DNA from: Ceriagrion tenellum | Taxonomy: Eukaryota; Arthropoda; Insecta; Odonata; Coenagrionidae | Assembly (NCBI GenBank): GCA_963169105.1 | Contig: OY720634.1 | Coordinates: 154,263,584-154,327,583 of the forward strand | Reading direction: 5' to 3' | DNA length: 64,000 nucleotides | Shown here: piece after piece, positions 43,216 to 54,640 of the stretch | How positions within the stretch are numbered: position 1 is the first letter of the stretch | Layout of the letters: each line of letters begins with the position of its first letter | The notes under the pieces: model-generated | The model's database searches: none | Seen by the model: the letters and a program-made list of their open reading frames with translations, nothing else | Told to the model about the DNA's origin: nothing | Translations under genes and position numbers: made by a program

Positions 43216-44590
43216 CTCAATTTCCCTTTTTAATTTTTTAATCTGTAAGTGCATCACGTCAAGTATACATCTTATTTCACTCAGGGGTATTGTACCCAGA
43301 GCTAATCAAATATTATTATCTATCTCATCAATCTAATTCCAATTCCTTGGACGATAGCGTCGGAAACAATCGGTTCCTGCTCATTGTCAGACAACAAAGT
43401 AATATGTCGCTGGGCACGCCTCTAATATGAAGCTGAGGTCTTCCACCCAGGGCAACTGACCCTGTCCTCAGGAGACGGACGCAAGCGGTGAAATTACTTA
43501 GCCGTGGAGGCAAATCAAACTTAAATACAACTAGTGGTAACTACGCAATCAACTGGAGAGCCACAACTGTCGATATTGCAGCACGAAGTCTTCATTCTTC
43601 ATTCCTTAAAGTCAGAAATAAACTCCCGAGAACAACGATCACCTTCTTAAAAGCATTGGTGAGGCTTCCTTACTTTCGCTCGGGAGGCGTTTGAGCACTG
43701 GTCGTTCAAACCGTTTGTTGCACGAGCGATCCACTTTGGATTTTTTCTGTGACAATCTCGTCTCGACAATTATGTACTCATACCGTTAATTCATCTTACT
43801 TTCTGAAGTAGAACCGTCCATCTTGGTTACGTAAATGACGAGGTTTCAATTAAGGGGTTTGGTGTAAGAACTAGATAATTACGGAAACCACTTTTTGAGC
43901 AAATGCAAAAATATCCAATAATTGCATGTAGTTTCACGAAATTATCAAATCGTAGATTTATTTAATGATTACTGCATGTTATGGGTGAAACAAATTTGAA
44001 AATGAAAGTTATTAACAACAATTACTCATTTTTCGTTATGAAATTAACTACTTTTTAAACCACTTATATTTGTTTTTGTACTTATTTCGCTTTCGCATTA
44101 AGCACTTAAAATCTCAAATGTGACGCGCTGAAGACCATCTTTTCTGAGGAAATCCGTTATGCAAACAGACAATTTATAGAAAATATTGGATCGTATTTTA
44201 CGGACTGGTAGAATATGTCGTCACAAACAATTGGTTACCAAGGCTACCATTCTTTTCCAAATAAATGCGAAGTCAATGCTTAAAATTCTGAAAAATGTGG
44301 TTTTAAACGTAATTTATCGTAAACATGTTATCATTTCAAAAGTATATTTCCTTGACCCTGCGCATCTTTTGGTGCACTACTAATCTGATTATGACTCCAA
44401 ACTCTCTCTTAGTTGTCAAATAACCTAATGGCATTAAGATATGTCCATTCAAGCAGGTTTAGTTCTTCCACCGAAAGAAGTCCACTTTTTTCATCATTTT
44501 TTCTCACAAGTGGATACATCTGGTTTCTGCACCAAACCCCTCAGTTATCTCCAATGAAACGTCTCGTTCTCTTGAGTGGTGCATTTACCC
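43216..44590. other. Stretch without recognised gene
   Basis: Balanced-GC patch at 43330-43720, otherwise AT-rich. Short frames show no motif. Confidence 0.4.
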
Positions 44591-44835
44591 AACATGAGTT
44601 GCATCCACGTCTATAGGACTACCCCAGTGAGCTGCTGCAGGGGACGGTGAGTAGGGAGGGCATCCGGGTAGAGGGGCAAAAGAGGGATCTGGGAAACGGT
44701 ACAGGAAGAGCGAATGCGAATTGTGTCGACGGAGAATCTTCATGATTTCCTCTGTATTCTCCGCAGTCGCTGTTAGTGCGAGGAAAGAGGGAATATTTGT
44801 ACAGTTCAACAGTGCACCTTTTGTCGCAACCATCG
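44591..44835 (-). other. Unidentified open frame
   Basis: The minus strand holds an 82-codon frame with GALLNCTNIPSFLALTATAE and NTEEIMKILRRHNSHSLFLY. It reads like real protein but I do not recognise it. Directly right of it, LINE B is inserted, so the rest may be interrupted. Could be a transposon relic or an exon fragment. Confidence 0.3.
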
Positions 44836-45275
44836 GTTCTAGGCAAATGCGATGAGAGAATGCGAGAAAGAAGCTATTTCACACTTGTCATGCCTCATTT
44901 AGAATATGCCGCTAGTATATGGGATCCGTACGAGGAAGGTTTGAGAAAAGGATTTGTGCGTGTGCAAAGGAGATCCGCTAGATTTACCGATAGATTTAAA
45001 ATGTCATTTTTCCCGCGTACCATAAGAGAGAACAATAGGAAGCGTAGCAAAGGGATAGGTAGGTGAAATATAGTTAGTGTGTAGTGAATGATGCATGTAA
45101 TAACAACCAATAATCCCTTTCTTATTATGTAGATACTAACCATCTAGCTGCATGTGACCCTGTTATCTAGCATGTCTCCCTTAAATATCCTAGTTGCATG
45201 TCAATAGTGGATGATTGGTGATCTTCACCCCCTTCCCCGTGGTGGCTCGCAGGGTATTACGTAGATGTAAATGTA
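44836..45275 (+). pseudogene. CR1/L2-like LINE subfamily B with internal deletion
   Basis: GKCDERMRERSYFTLVMPHL and AASIWDPYEEGLRKGF are followed by VQRRSARF, then immediately TDRFKMSFFPRTIRENN. In the intact B copy at 58632-59235 about 90 codons (GLLEELGW to DCR) lie between these blocks, so they are deleted here while the frame is kept. The UTR and tail (GCTCGCAGGGTATTACGTAG) follow. Confidence 0.8.
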
Positions 45276-46124
45276 GAAATGTAGTGCGCGAGTAAAATAA
45301 TATCCTCCATGTCAGTCCGGGACCCAACTGATGTGGAAATCTCAAGGCAACGAGATAAGCCATCGAGTCACATGCGGCTCCAAACATAGTGCGCTATTCT
45401 GCTTTAACACAGACTCTTCGTTCCCTCATAGCAATTATATATTAGCGAGGAGAGCGGCTTCCTTTTGTTCTTTGTTTACTACTTACATTAATTGTTTTCT
45501 ATTCAGGGATATAATAACTCGAAACTAATACTAGATGCGTCCGAGATGTAAATATGCGAAGTCGGATCCCTTTCTCTTCTTTATCAAAGGGGACCTTCCC
45601 AATATTCTCTTGATAAATCCTAGTCTCTGCAATTCTCAGGAAAAACAATTGGAATTTCGTTTCATCAGAAACTTTTATATTTACTCCCACCACGTCACTG
45701 ACATGGCGTTGTAATGATTTGTTCCGCAAGAAAGATACAGCGGTGTATTTATTAAAATTAAGTAGGATAAACTTCCAGACCCAACCAAATGAAATGAACA
45801 TTTAGCCTAGCAAAGGTCCAATGAGAGAGCCTTTCAGTCCATAACTGTGGAAATATTTTTATATATGAGTGCACCATCAGAAAACAAACTTTACTGCTAA
45901 CAATGGCTTAATATCTATTTGACATACAAGGAACATTATGGGGTCGGACACACTTCTTTTTGTGACGCCAGGAGTCAATTTAACACTGTAAGAACTAACT
46001 CCAAAGATGAGTACTTTTTATCTGCTATCAGTAAGAATCTGACAGTAGGACTTTATTTTTTTATAATTCCGTTAAATGTAGATGATTTTGGTTTAAATAG
46101 AATTTTGTTCGTGATGAATCTTGT
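45276..46124. other. Spacer, nothing recognised
   Basis: Only short frames without motifs. Confidence 0.4.
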
Positions 46125-46580
46125 TGTATTGGATCGGATATTTGGAGAGGCGACCGACGGCTAAGGTAATTTGTGCCATAGGGGACAGGTGAGGGAGGAA
46201 GGGTGGATAGAAACCCGGCGTCGGCATTAGCTTGCTCTTAACGAAAGGCGTCAAGGGGACCACGGTTTAACGTCTCACCCGACAGACGGAGTATCGTACT
46301 TGAAGTGCCCTCCACAAGGAGATAGGTAAGGGAGGAAGGGTGGATAGAAACCCGGCGTCGGCATTAGCTTGCTCTTAACGAAAGGCGTCAAGGGGACCAC
46401 GGTTTAACGTCTCATTCGACAGACAGAGTACTGAACTTAAGCGCCCTCCACAAGGCACTCAAGTAGGGATCGGGTTTCCTCTCAAAAACGTCCTCCTCCG
46501 CAGGGATTTGAACCCTGGCCGTCCGTATCCAGTTAGCCAGGTTAGCCAGTGCTCTGGCCACCACACCAACCCGATCCCCC
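46125..46580 (-). mobile_element. tRNA-derived SINE family 1, minus strand, with internal duplication
   Basis: The reverse complement begins GGGGGATCGGGTTGGTGTGG and holds box B GGTTCAAATCC (46508-46518) and the same body as 23153-23465. About 150 bases of the body (the part with AACCCGGCGTCGGCATTAGC and GGTTTAACGTCTC) occur twice in tandem, at about 46170-46320 and 46321-46470. A small GGCTAAC duplication lies between the A and B boxes. Confidence 0.85.
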
Positions 46581-47229
46581 GTGAATCTTGTTTCATGCTC
46601 TCTTAAAATTCAAGAGAAATTCGTCTGAAATGAGAGCTTCCAATGAGATGCAAATGAGCTCCAGAGATCTTGAGTAATACCTATTCCACCGACGACCCGT
46701 CTGACGCGTGCCGACTTCCCACTTATCCGGGAGCGGAGTGAGGTTCATGGAGTTTGGGCCAGCAGATATTTTATTCAGGCTCAGGAGCGGAAGGTCGAGG
46801 GCTCTAATTCCGACTTCACCCCGGATGTGTCGTTTCGCCCAAGGTTTCGGTATCAGCAAAGACCGAAAGCAATATTTTTAAGTAAAAAAACACTCTGGCC
46901 TGACAGGTGAACAATCTCAGGTACAACTTAATAAATCTACCATCATCCGGACGACCGTTGTTCTGAAAACAGTTGCCTCCACTGTTAAACTGAATAAACA
47001 TAGCTATGAATTTATTGCTCTGAATTCTCCTGAAGATACTTAAATTCGAGGTAACCACGATCTAAGTTTAGTACTATTAATAATGGAAGTGAGAGAGCAA
47101 TTGTAAACTGACCATCATGTGGTTTTACATCGTACATAGATACTCGGTTTAATACTACTACAGAAAAGAGGGAATAGGGGCTCATAGATAGTGCTAGATG
47201 ACCTCATTGAGTCAATGGATCGATCTATA
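46581..47229. other. Spacer, nothing recognised
   Basis: No repeat or gene recognised. Confidence 0.4.
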
Positions 47230-47521
47230 TACTTAGGGGGGGATTAAACTCAGATGGCACAGATGAGGGAGAAGTCCGGAGAAGAATAACACTAGCCAAT
47301 AAAGCCTACTTTGCTATGTCACATGTACTTAGATCAAAAATTGTCCATCGTAATAGCAAGCTAAAAATATGCAAGACAATTATAAGACCCATCGCAACTT
47401 ATTGATGCGAAGCATGGAGTGTGACGGAGAAGACGAAAAGCATGCTTGATCGATTTGAAAGGAAAGTGCTTAGAAAAATTTTAGGACCCATTCATGAAAA
47501 CAATATCTGCAGAATCAGATT

Positions 47522-47528
47522 CAACCAT
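47522..47528. repeat. 7-bp target duplication, left
   Basis: CAACCAT, repeated at 48006-48012. Confidence 0.8.
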
Positions 47529-48005
47529 CTAAATCTACATCTACGAAATACTGTGCAAGCCACCACTAGGGTGTGTGGTACGGGGTGATTCCACACCAGG
47601 CATGCAGCACTAATCCCAGTTCAAAGCAGAACCGCGCGCGTTCCCCCGAATGCCAGGCGCAGGCCAAAAGCAGTCAGGGCAATTGTGCGCAGTCAGACCA
47701 CAAACCAGGAGAGTGATAGGCAGAAGAACATGCTACCATGCAGTACACTACTCTTAATACAACTATTGGTTAATATTATTAATGCGACAAATAAATAGCA
47801 CTACAAGGTACCAAAATATGCGAGCGTATATCATGCCGGAGAGTGCATGCGAGGTTAGAATCTAAAATTCATGTTAAGATATTTTGCACTACTGAAAAAA
47901 CCTATTTAACCTAATCAGTATCCTAGAACTGATTTATCGCATATATTGTGGTCCCTTTTTGCAGATGAAAAAATGACATTTTGAATCTATCGGTTCTGCA
48001 GTCAG
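47529..48005 (-). mobile_element. CR1/L2-like LINE subfamily A2, 3' fragment nested in another LINE
   Basis: The left end is the reversed A2 tail (CTAAATCTACATCTACGAAA) and 3' hairpin. The body matches 55038-55225 and the UTR of 15203-15550. The right end retains the last coding block, ending near the DRFKMSFF-like region, before truncation at the target duplication. Confidence 0.85.
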
Positions 48006-48012
48006 CAACCAT
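48006..48012. repeat. 7-bp target duplication, right
   Basis: CAACCAT, same as 47522-47528. Confidence 0.8.
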
Positions 48013-48325
48013 GAGTTATATGGTTTTTTTAGAGAACCCCCTCTGTGAAAATTGATCCGACTACAGCGATTGCAGTGGGCCGGGAATGTGGCTAGAATGG
48101 ATGACAAAAGAATACCAAAGAGAACGTTAGACAGCCAAATGTACGGCAAAAGGCCAGTAGGAAGACCACGTAAACGACGGGAAGATGAAGTATAGGCTGA
48201 CACATGGAATCTCCTAGGAATTTCGACTCTGGAGGAGAGCAGCACCAGACAGAAAAGCATGGAGGCCTAAGTTGAAGGAGGCCAGGGCCCAAACTTGGGC
48301 TGTAGCGCCATAGGGGAGAGATAGA

Positions 48326-48777
48326 TAGTTGGTTTAACGAAATGTAAGAAGGGTGTTTATCCTACGAGCATTACGGAAATAAATGTCGCAATCGTTACGT
48401 AACGCTATGTTTTTATTTTAAGAAAGAGAGATGTCTGATTTTCCATCTGTAGCTCTAATTTTTCACATTACTCATAACTCATGATGAATCTTCAGCATCA
48501 GATTTGCGCGCAGGAATTGACCGTAGTTTGAAGGAGACAAAAGTTGACAAGTTAAAAATAGAAATCGACCCGCACGAGCATTAAACGGTCAATTGACACG
48601 CCGCCGCAGGATTGAATTTCAAGGGCAAAAAGGAAATGAGGGGTGTGCGAGTGACGTCATCGAGAGACACATCAATGATAAACGTTCCCATTGGCATTGT
48701 TTACAAGGTGATGCTTTCCACATATTTCGAGTCACCATTTTTTTGTGAAATACACAGCAAAAAAATCATTCATTCCT
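48326..48777. other. Spacer, nothing recognised
   Basis: No repeat or gene recognised. Confidence 0.4.
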
Positions 48778-48785
48778 ATTAGGTT
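48778..48785. repeat. 8-bp target duplication, left
   Basis: ATTAGGTT, repeated at 49732-49739. Confidence 0.75.
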
Positions 48786-49731
48786 TAGTCAGCTTTAGGA
48801 AAAATAAATATGGGCCAGGTAGGGCTTACAGAATTAATAATACAGAAATTATTCATGCCGAGTCTGTCAAGTACTTAGGGGTCACAATTACTCACGACAT
48901 GGCTTTGGGGATACATATTCGGGAAATATGCGGTCAAGCATATAGGAAGCTAGGCTTTATCAAGAGAATACTCGGAAAATGTGATGAGAAAGTGAAAGAA
49001 CGTTGTTATTTTTCAATGTTAGGCCTCATCTGGAATATGCTACCAGTACATGGGATCCATATGAAGCGGGGTTGATATCAGAATTAGATCGCGTGCAGCG
49101 AAGAGGAGCTATATTTGTGAAACGATGCTACGATAAGTTTGCTAGTGTGTCTGGATTGTTAGAAGAATTGGGATGGGAATCGCTATCACAGTGTAGATTA
49201 AATTATAGGCTTAACCTCTTACCTAAATTTCAGGAAAATCATTTCTCTGACGACGTAAAAAACATACTATTAACCCCCTCGTAATACGGCAGATTAGATT
49301 GTGTCAATAAAATTAGAGAGATAGATTGTAGAACCGATAGGTATAAAATGTCATTTTTTCCGCGTACCATTCGGGATCATAACAGCTGTGATCGTCGTCA
49401 TGAATAGTGCGATTAGTGATTTTAGCTAGTTTGTAGATCTTTCTTTTTATATTCTCTACGTTCTAATTGATGCCTGATGTAAATATTGATATTCTTATTT
49501 ATGCATGATATTTTGAATCTGTAGTAGTAGTCTTTGTATCCCTTGCAGGTTGGAACGATTGACGATGGAATGTTTCTTGGTTAGTGGATTTTTGGTTGGC
49601 ACGTTGCGTTTGTGGTACGCTGGTTTTAACGTAATTTCGGTGTTCTACCGTATCATTTATGCATGTCTGGTGTGGAAGCACCCCATGCCACACACCCTTT
49701 GGGTCGCTTGCAGGGTATGATGTAGATGTTG
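48786..49731 (+). pseudogene. CR1/L2-like LINE subfamily A1, 3' fragment
   Basis: Starts at the point equivalent to VSFWKKKNRPGR and reads RINNTEIIHAESVKYLGVTI, GFIKRILGKCDEKVKERCYF, then after a one-base shift near 49018 RPHLEYATSTWDPYEAGLIS, GLLEELGWESLSQCRLNYRL and DCRTDRYKMSFFPRTIRDHN to the stop near 49407. The 3' hairpin has one mismatch (CCATGC against GCAGGG). The ATTAGGTT duplication defines both ends. A stop replaces a Tyr codon near 49284. Confidence 0.9.
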
Positions 49732-49739
49732 ATTAGGTT
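49732..49739. repeat. 8-bp target duplication, right
   Basis: ATTAGGTT, same as 48778-48785. Confidence 0.75.
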
Positions 49740-49986
49740 CGAACAGAAATCCCTTAATTCGAGCCGTTTTGCTTCTGCTTATGGGGAATATACATTGCAT
49801 ATAAAAACTGGTTTTATGCAAACTTTATAATTTTTAACAGATAGGATAACTCTTCTATAATAAAACCATGTTGTCCCAGGAAAAATTTTTTTGTAAATTC
49901 AGGTGTATTTACGCGGGCTACAAGATGGAATTCCAAAGTGTAAAATTGAAAGTTTCCTGCGATACTGAGTGGAATTTACGCAAAAT

Positions 49987-50197
49987 GTAGAGATAAAGTA
50001 GTTAAATGTTCCACGAAGGTGAAATTTACTTCGACCCAGGTTACAATGTGTATACATCATCATTTTGCACCTCACGTCATCATTTTGCACCTCACGTCAT
50101 CATCTGCATCGTCACCTGACGATGACGTATAAACATTGAAACTCTAGCCGAAGTAAATTTTAGCTTCGTGGAAAATTTCACCACTTTATTTCTGCAG
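49987..50197. repeat. Stem-loop with ~45-bp arms
   Basis: TTCCACGAAGGTGAAATTTA (from 50009) and the reverse complement of 50149-50173 match at 23 of 25 bases. Pairing continues outward through AGATAAAGTAGTTAAATG. The ~115-base loop holds a perfect 20-bp tandem duplication (50061-50080 and 50081-50100, CATTTTGCACCTCACGTCAT). Confidence 0.8.
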
Positions 50198-50337
50198 AAT
50201 TTCAATTATTTCCTTGCTTAACATAAAGCTAGTTAATTTTTATACCCTACACCACCACGTGGTGAGGGTGAATTGATTTTGTCACAGCAGGAATGTAACG
50301 CATTGAAGGAGGAGGTGGCGGGTATGGAAAAGTATAC

Positions 50338-51140
50338 ATATAATAATAATAATAAACTCGTTTATTGTTCTAGGAGTTAACTCCTTTGGAACATAGAAAT
50401 GAAATACAGTGGTGTGCAAGACAATTAATATGTGAATAAGCCAATCAGGAAACAAAAAAGTTATCATATAAATTGCTAACAATAGACATATACAACATTA
50501 TCATTTAGCAATGTAGAAAAATAACTGAATTTCTTCTTCTAACAGAAAAACGAACATTAAACATATCAATATACAAATAACACAACTTTTAAAAAGAAAA
50601 TTTAGCTTAACAAATGAAAAGAAAAAAAAGGAACTGAATTGCTTCTTCTTACGCAACAATGGACATTAATCACATCAATGAACTGATAAATGAGTTACAT
50701 GGTCAGCATTCCGGAAAGTAAGTGTGTGATAATCTTTCTCTTCAATATTACCAGTGATGCACTGTCTTTTACCAGTTTAGGCAAGTCATTCTACAGCTTT
50801 GGGCAACAGCTGTAAACAATTTCTAGACTGTAGCTGTCCGGAACTGGGGGGGATACAAAAAACAGGGGTCTTGTATAGTAACAACATTAGTGTATTTACT
50901 ACTTGGGAGAAAAAGATCCATTATGTATAGAGAAATGATCAGCTTCACCTTACGAATGAACGTAACAGTGTCCGGCGAGAGGCTACCCGTATGACTGAAC
51001 ATGGAAATGTTGGGAGAAAGGGGACTCGTCTTCCCTCGTAGCAAAACACCTTTTGGACACAGCACACCACTGCCTGTTTGAGCCGTAGATACTCAATGTG
51101 GAGAGGAAAGGCTGGATAATGGACGTCTTACAACAATTTG
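50338..51140 (-). mobile_element. Probable LINE 3' end with ATA-type tail
   Basis: On the minus strand the sequence ends in a TTATTATTATTATT-type tail at 50340-50355, as some LINEs do. The upstream minus strand has a short open frame (50823-51065) without a recognised block. Assignment rests on the tail and A/T-rich UTR alone. Confidence 0.3.
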
Positions 51141-51189
51141 AAATTGTTCAGCAGGGGGAGGAGTTCATCATGAATGAACAGCTGTTCAA

Positions 51190-51440
51190 AATTTCACTCC
51201 CCACTCCTCGCCCTTCCGTTTCCTAAACCGTGCATTGACTCGCTACCAGTGCCCCACCAATTACTTCCCTCCTCCCACCTTTCTCCTCTCATCCAACACC
51301 ACTCTCCTCATCCCCCTCCTAGTTGCGTGTATATCCCGCTTCCTCGTCGAAAAATCTTCGTACCTGATGATGGATTGACAGCTGAAACGCGTTGTGCCTC
51401 CATTATTAAACCTGCGGAAGAAGTGCTATATATTTTAGTG
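51190..51440 (+). mobile_element. Penelope-like terminal segment, C-rich
   Basis: A C-rich stretch (CCCCACCAATTACTTCCCTC and more) is followed by CCTGATGATGGATTGACAGC, TGAAACGCGTTGTG and an ATTATTAAA end. The same order (C-rich stretch, CCTGAGGATGCTG-like block, GAAACCGG block) occurs on the minus strand at 58264-58500. This arrangement is common in Penelope-like element ends. No RT or GIY-YIG domain is present. Confidence 0.4.
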
Positions 51441-51472
51441 TTTCATCACCTTACGAGTCCATCTTGCTATGC

Positions 51473-51491
51473 CCGTCTGTCTGTCTGTCTC
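51473..51491. repeat. GTCT tetranucleotide microsatellite
   Basis: Four to five GTCT units, between the Penelope-like segment and the gypsy relic. Confidence 0.8.
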
Positions 51492-51549
51492 ATCGCACGA
51501 TAACTGCCGTAAAAATTGATATATTGAGCTGAAATTTGTATCATAATTG

Positions 51550-52320
51550 AATTCAAATTGAATTTTAGATTTATCTTCCGAGCTCTGTCTAATAAGGCTT
51601 TAAAATTTCTGCCATGGTCTAACTCTGCTTCTGATTCTGTATTGCCACTACCGTATATTAAGATGTCATCTGCCACTATACCAAGTTCTTTTAAGTCATG
51701 GAGGTGTTCATACTGGCACTGTTGGTACAATGCACTGGAGACGGGCAGTCCAAATGGTAATCTCCTCCACTTAAAGCGAAAAAAAGGACTCCAGCTACAA
51801 GTTAAATCACTGCTGTGACCATCTAATTTTAGATTCCAATAGCCATCCTTAGTATCTAATACAGAGAAAGCGTTTGCCCGAGACAAATTAGGTATGATAT
51901 TGTCCACAGTGGGCACAGTAAATTCTGAACGTTTCAATGCTGTGTTTGGAGCTTGCGGGTCAATACACACTCTTAAAATTCCTGGTAAGTCAACTCAGAC
52001 AACATTTGAAACCCAGTCCCTTGGGTGATCAACTTTCTCAATTATTCCACCTTCAATCAATTGATCTAATTTCTTTCTAAAATTTTCTCTCAATGAAATA
52101 TGGATTTTTCTAGGATTCTGTTTCACTCGGATGACTGCAGGATTCACATGAAGCTTTACTTCACCGATACAACCAAGACCTTGAAATGCATCTTTATATT
52201 GGTTAATGAGAGTTTAGTTACTGGAGACAGTGAAAAGGACGATGAGGAAGAACAACACGGTTGGGAGGATGATAAATTATTTCTAAAGTAAATTACTGCT
52301 TCAGGTTCTATGTGATCACT
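51550..52320 (-). pseudogene. Ty3/gypsy reverse transcriptase fragment
   Basis: The minus strand, read leftward, gives LDQLIEGGIIEKVDHPRDWV (about 52010-52070), CIDPQAPNTALKRSEFTVPT, NAFSVLDTKDGYWNLKLDG, FRFKWRRLPFGLPVSSALYQ and the catalytic block VADDILIYG near 51650, in which both Asp are kept but the usual Tyr-Val is Val-Ala. The frame is open for 167 codons from 51970. Upstream the connector is decayed, and downstream the thumb is lost near 51555. It is a different gypsy family from 1-3330. Confidence 0.9.
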
Positions 52321-52344
52321 CATAGTGTGCAAATTAAAATAACA

Positions 52345-53160
52345 ATAATTAAATAAAAATTTTTAAAACATAATTGTAAAGTAAAATAACATTTCATGAA
52401 CACCATCTCCATATGCTTTTATAATCAACGTATTTTTTATCAACCTCATCGTATTAGGTGATTGAGCGTCATAATAGAAAAACATTGGAAATAATGGCTC
52501 CAAGAAAAGAAAAAATAATCAGTTAAAAAGTAAATGACGTGAAAAATGAGACAAAATATGAAAACTACCTTCTACCACAAAGCTATAGATTTTAATGTAC
52601 AGAAATGACACTTGCGGCAGTTTTCTCTCCACTGCAATGTCTTCATGGAATACATGGGGCTGCGGCTGTAAGGGCAATTATAACTAATAAAATACATTTG
52701 CTCGAACGCTCGCCGTGCAAACTCCAGGCAGATATATTACTTTGAGTAAGGATACTCAGTCTCTTGGTTTTTTTGTCGAATGTTATTCTCACCACCATTT
52801 AGCAAAATTTAGCGAAGTTCACGATGATACATGGTTTCTCGTTATTTACTTTTCAGGATGGATGATACTTCCAATTAATGATAAAAGATAAGGATACTGA
52901 AAATACCAGTAGTGTGGAATAATTCAGTCTCCACTGTCTCACTCAATATTCGAATTTAAATTTAAGAATGAATTTTCCAAGTCGAATTAAAATTTTCACT
53001 TAATTGAACGTTACGTGTCCATAGAAATGCACGTGAAAAAACAGCATTGCATTTTTATTTTCCTTAGAATCGTTAGCCATCCCACGAGTTGGCAATGAAT
53101 GCAGGAATAATTTCCCATCGCAATAGAATCGAGCAAGCATACTTATTCAATTTTTTTCCG
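52345..53160. other. AT-rich stretch without recognised gene
   Basis: No gene or repeat recognised. Confidence 0.4.
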
Positions 53161-53194
53161 TACGCTACCTTAGCTGAAAGCCTTGCTGTTCGAT

Positions 53195-53350
53195 GCTCCG
53201 CCGGTGAACTCTATTGAACATGATGTCAACGTCTCTCTCTGAATTAGATCAATCGTCTCTTTCTGAGCAGTGTACTGTAGCTGAACTCCATCGAGCATGT
53301 TGTTCTTTCTGAGCAGCGTGCCGTAGCTGACCTCTATTGAGCAGACTGTT
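53195..53350. repeat. Short imperfect tandem repeats around TGAGCAG
   Basis: GTGAACTCTATTGAACAT (53201), CTGAACTCCATCGAGCAT (53282) and CTGACCTCTATTGAGCAG (53328) recur with TCTTTCTGAGCAG between them. Confidence 0.55.
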
Positions 53351-54540
53351 CAGGTACTTTCTTGGAGCTCAAGAACGAGTGTAAGCCCCGCCCTCCGCGA
53401 GGGGCGTTATTTAATGGCTGGGTGGATTGTGGCTCCAACACCCCCTCGCTTAAATGGCCTCTTGTCGCGCCGTCTTGCAGTACTCGAAGGAACTAGATAA
53501 ACACAATTTACGACCCTCCGTTGCTTCGATCATACAGTATAGCACTTGGCTCTATCTTTAAATTACTGTGTGGAACAAGTAGTAAGTGTGAACCGTTCAT
53601 TTACTGATCATTTCATTTCTCGGAACTGTCACAATTGAACTGCTCAGTTCATTTTGTCCCATCTCTAGTACAATAGTTCACGAAACTTTATTCATGAATT
53701 AATAAAAAAAATTACCGTGGAACACCGGCTTAGTGTGTTCCACCTTATGCAAAACTTGCGCCTTCTACTTTTGATTATCAACTATTAAATGTAGCGTAAA
53801 TTATAATGTATTTCAACCTCAACTTTACCGTCAAGCATAAATATACATACAGTTATATTTATAAAAAATATGTAGCAAAAAGGTAATAATGTATTATTAA
53901 TGGTAATTTATGCGGAGATATCGTTAAATTTCACATAAAATATTTTGTTAAATAATTAGTATTCAAATTGTCGTCAATACAGTTATTTAGACCATGCGCA
54001 ACCACTGACATGCCAGTAGCCCTCTCGACTTATTAAAGTTTAAAGACTTGTGAAGGATTATATTTCGTTTGGGCAAAAAACAAATAAATGCTCCCGCCCT
54101 AATTTTACATTTTTAGCTCGAACACAAATTTTGTTCTTTCGTACTTTCTAATTGTCCCTCAGTTTTAATCAACCTGACCGAAACATGTTATCCCGAGGAT
54201 CGAACGCACTTCAGTAGACATAAAACCGCTCTAGTCCCAAGATATCGAGCAAATTTCAATTTAAATGGAAATATAACCATCCACCCCGCAACTTTCTTTT
54301 TGAGTTCGCACCTATTTCTTCCTGCGTGCTCTGTGACTCTCCATTATGCCTCATCTCCGTTCCTGTTTGTTGGGCCAAGCTCTGGGGTAAAATAAAACCT
54401 ATGGAAACCACGCTCAGTCGGGCAGCTGAGCGGACATACGAGGCTGGCAATTTGAAGGGGAAAAGTTGACGAAAAGAACTAGCGTGGCAGCGAAAATCAA
54501 TCCAAAATGCATCTGCTGGAAAAATTTGTCAGTACTAATT
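53351..54540. other. Stretch without recognised gene
   Basis: Near 53665 the sequence TGTCCCATCTCTAG resembles the end of a hAT-type element, as does GCCCATCTCTAG near 54876. Matching left ends were not found. Confidence 0.35.
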
Positions 54541-54572
54541 CGACTGTAGGACTTGGTATTAAAATCCAAGTC

Positions 54573-54640
54573 GCGCCGCGCCGCCGCCGTTAAAATGACC
54601 GGCGGCGGCGCGCCATAGTTTTTACCTCGGCGGCGGCGCT
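54573..54640. repeat. CCG/CGG hairpin
   Basis: GCGCCGCCGCCG (left arm, ending 54589) pairs with CGGCGGCGGCGC (54600-54611) over a 10-base loop. A third CGGCGGCGGCGC lies at 54629-54639. Strong GC contrast to AT-rich surroundings. Confidence 0.85.

Larger units (their letters stand above)
47230..48325 (+). mobile_element. Craniofacial-type LINE C-terminus interrupted by LINE A2
   Basis: Left part to 47528: YLGG, then RRITLANKAYFAMSHVLRSK, KICKTIIRPIATY and MLDRFERKVLRKILGPIHEN, the thumb-to-tail region of a craniofacial/RTE-like LINE. Right part from 48006: LQRLQWAGNVARMDDKRIPK and GKRPVGRPRKRREDEV, the end of the same protein. Removing 47529-48012 (insert plus one target copy) brings both parts into register. 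A GATAGATAG-like tail ends it near 48325. Confidence 0.85.
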
